Source: Paenibacillus glycinis (GTDB lineage: Bacteria > Bacillota > Bacilli > Paenibacillales > Paenibacillaceae). From it: DNA of 64,000 bases. Position numbers and translations under genes: made by a program. The stretch spans positions 1-64,000 of the forward strand of contig NZ_JAAAMV010000012.1 of the NCBI RefSeq assembly GCF_009909185.1, in the 5' to 3' direction. Positions 63,414 to 64,000 of this stretch are shown here, one piece after another (positions within the stretch are counted from its first letter, which is position 1; each line of letters opens with the position of its first letter). The notes beneath the pieces are model-generated. The model was not told the DNA's origin and ran no database searches. It saw nothing but the letters and a program-made list of their open reading frames with translations.

Positions 63414-64000
63414 TTACACGGCCTCGAGGCCGTCCAAAATCTCCTGCAGGCTCAGCTCCGCGCACGCCATCGACGTGTCCGCGGCGCCGTAGTACATCCG
63501 CACCCGGTCGCCGTCCACGAGCGCGCCGCACGAGAAGACCACGCCGCCGAAGAACCCGTTCGCCTCGTAATCGGCTTCCGGCTCCATCACCGGCTTCACC
63601 GAACGCGCGATCACCTTCGACGGGTCGTTCAGGTCGAGCAGCACCGCGCCCATGCAGTAGCGGTTGTCCTTGGTCGCGCCGTGGTACAATTCCAGCCAGC
63701 CGCGCTCCGTCCGGAACGGAACCGCGCCGCCGCCCAGGCGGCCGCTGTCCCACATGCCGTCGCGCAGACCGATCAGATGCTTGTGGTTGCCCCAATAGAG
63801 CAGGTTGTCGGACTCGGCGATCCACATCTCCGGACGTCCGACGCTCTTGGTCGTCGGACGGTGCAGCGCGTAATATTTGCCGTTGATCCGTTCGGGGAAG
63901 ATCAGCACGTCCTTGTTGTCCGGTCCGAATATCATCCCGTGATGCGTCGTCGTCACGAAGTCCTTCGTCGAGACGAGCGATTCGCCGATGCCGACGGGCG
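63414..64000 (-). CDS. GH130 glycoside phosphorylase, 3' part only
   Basis: The last 194 codons of a gene that continues past the right edge; the frame stays open to 64000. The visible part belongs to family GH130 (mannosyl-glycoside phosphorylases and related hydrolases): MIFGPDNKDVLIFPERINGK then YYALHRP, WDSGRLGGGAVPFRTERGWL, ELYHGAT and the last blades ANGFFGGVVFSCG and MYYGAADTSMACAEL. These enzymes split beta-mannosides with phosphate in the cytoplasm. The true start and the catalytic Asp lie mostly outside the window. Confidence 0.9.
   Translation of the reverse strand, partial: PVGIGESLVSTKDFVTTTHHGMIFGPDNKDVLIFPERINGKYYALHRPTTKSVGRPEMWIAESDNLLYWGNHKHLIGLRDGMWDSGRLGGGAVPFRTERGWLELYHGATKDNRYCMGAVLLDLNDPSKVIARSVKPVMEPEADYEANGFFGGVVFSCGALVDGDRVRMYYGAADTSMACAELSLQEILDGLEAV

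Overview
The window is 64 kb of a high-GC, Gram-positive-type chromosome, most likely from a member of the Paenibacillaceae (Paenibacillus or Cohnella-like). The reasons are: two YesM/YesN two-component pairs each beside an LplABC-type sugar importer, CcpA-type cre sites, SLH-domain and copper-amine-oxidase-type stalk domains, YdjG/YdjI homologues, strong GGAGG ribosome binding sites with frequent GTG and TTG starts, and a high GC level broken by a few AT-rich islands. No rRNA, tRNA, CRISPR array, phage or insertion sequence was recognised.

Region by region. 0-4.5 kb: an acyltransferase-like protein, a YidC-type insertase with a small membrane protein upstream, and an exported stalk-domain protein. 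4.5-20.1 kb: a polysaccharide-use locus, with two permeases, a solute-binding lipoprotein, a 1219-residue modular secreted glycoside hydrolase and a GH42 beta-galactosidase on the minus strand; a divergent YesM/YesN pair; and an FAD oxidoreductase. The importer operon and the oxidoreductase have the same 38-bp box placed 19 bp from the same -10 hexamer, which suggests one regulon. 20.1-23.9 kb: an AT-rich island with a small membrane protein, a methyltransferase, a GNAT protein and an epimerase.

23.9-39.5 kb: a Gram-positive type IV pilus system. One run holds pilB-pilT-pilC-pilA-pilD-pilMN(fused)-pilO and a second holds three minor-pilin-like genes. Between them, on the other strand, is a 1439-residue secreted DUF5057/Ig-like protein that may work with the pilus. 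An SLH gene next to it shows signs of indel decay.

40.9-53 kb: a Gfo/Idh/MocA oxidoreductase divergent from an AraC regulator, a DUF1877 protein, a YdjG/YdjI pair, a GNAT protein, a CapA-like protein, a DUF2971-like protein, and an AraC regulator divergent from a GH36 alpha-galactosidase. 53-60.4 kb: a second permease-permease-binding protein-YesM-YesN operon with a cre site and tandem repeats at its promoter. 60.4-61.1 kb: a gene-free stretch made largely of a ~23-bp minisatellite. 61.4-64 kb: a small membrane protein, a pirin and a MarR regulator with two palindromic operators, then a GH130 glycoside phosphorylase cut by the window edge.

The picture is of a soil polysaccharide degrader: secreted and cytoplasmic hydrolases, importers that borrow an ATPase encoded elsewhere, local sensor-regulator pairs and general carbon catabolite control. 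Starts were moved from the longest open frame wherever a good ribosome binding site pointed to a downstream codon.
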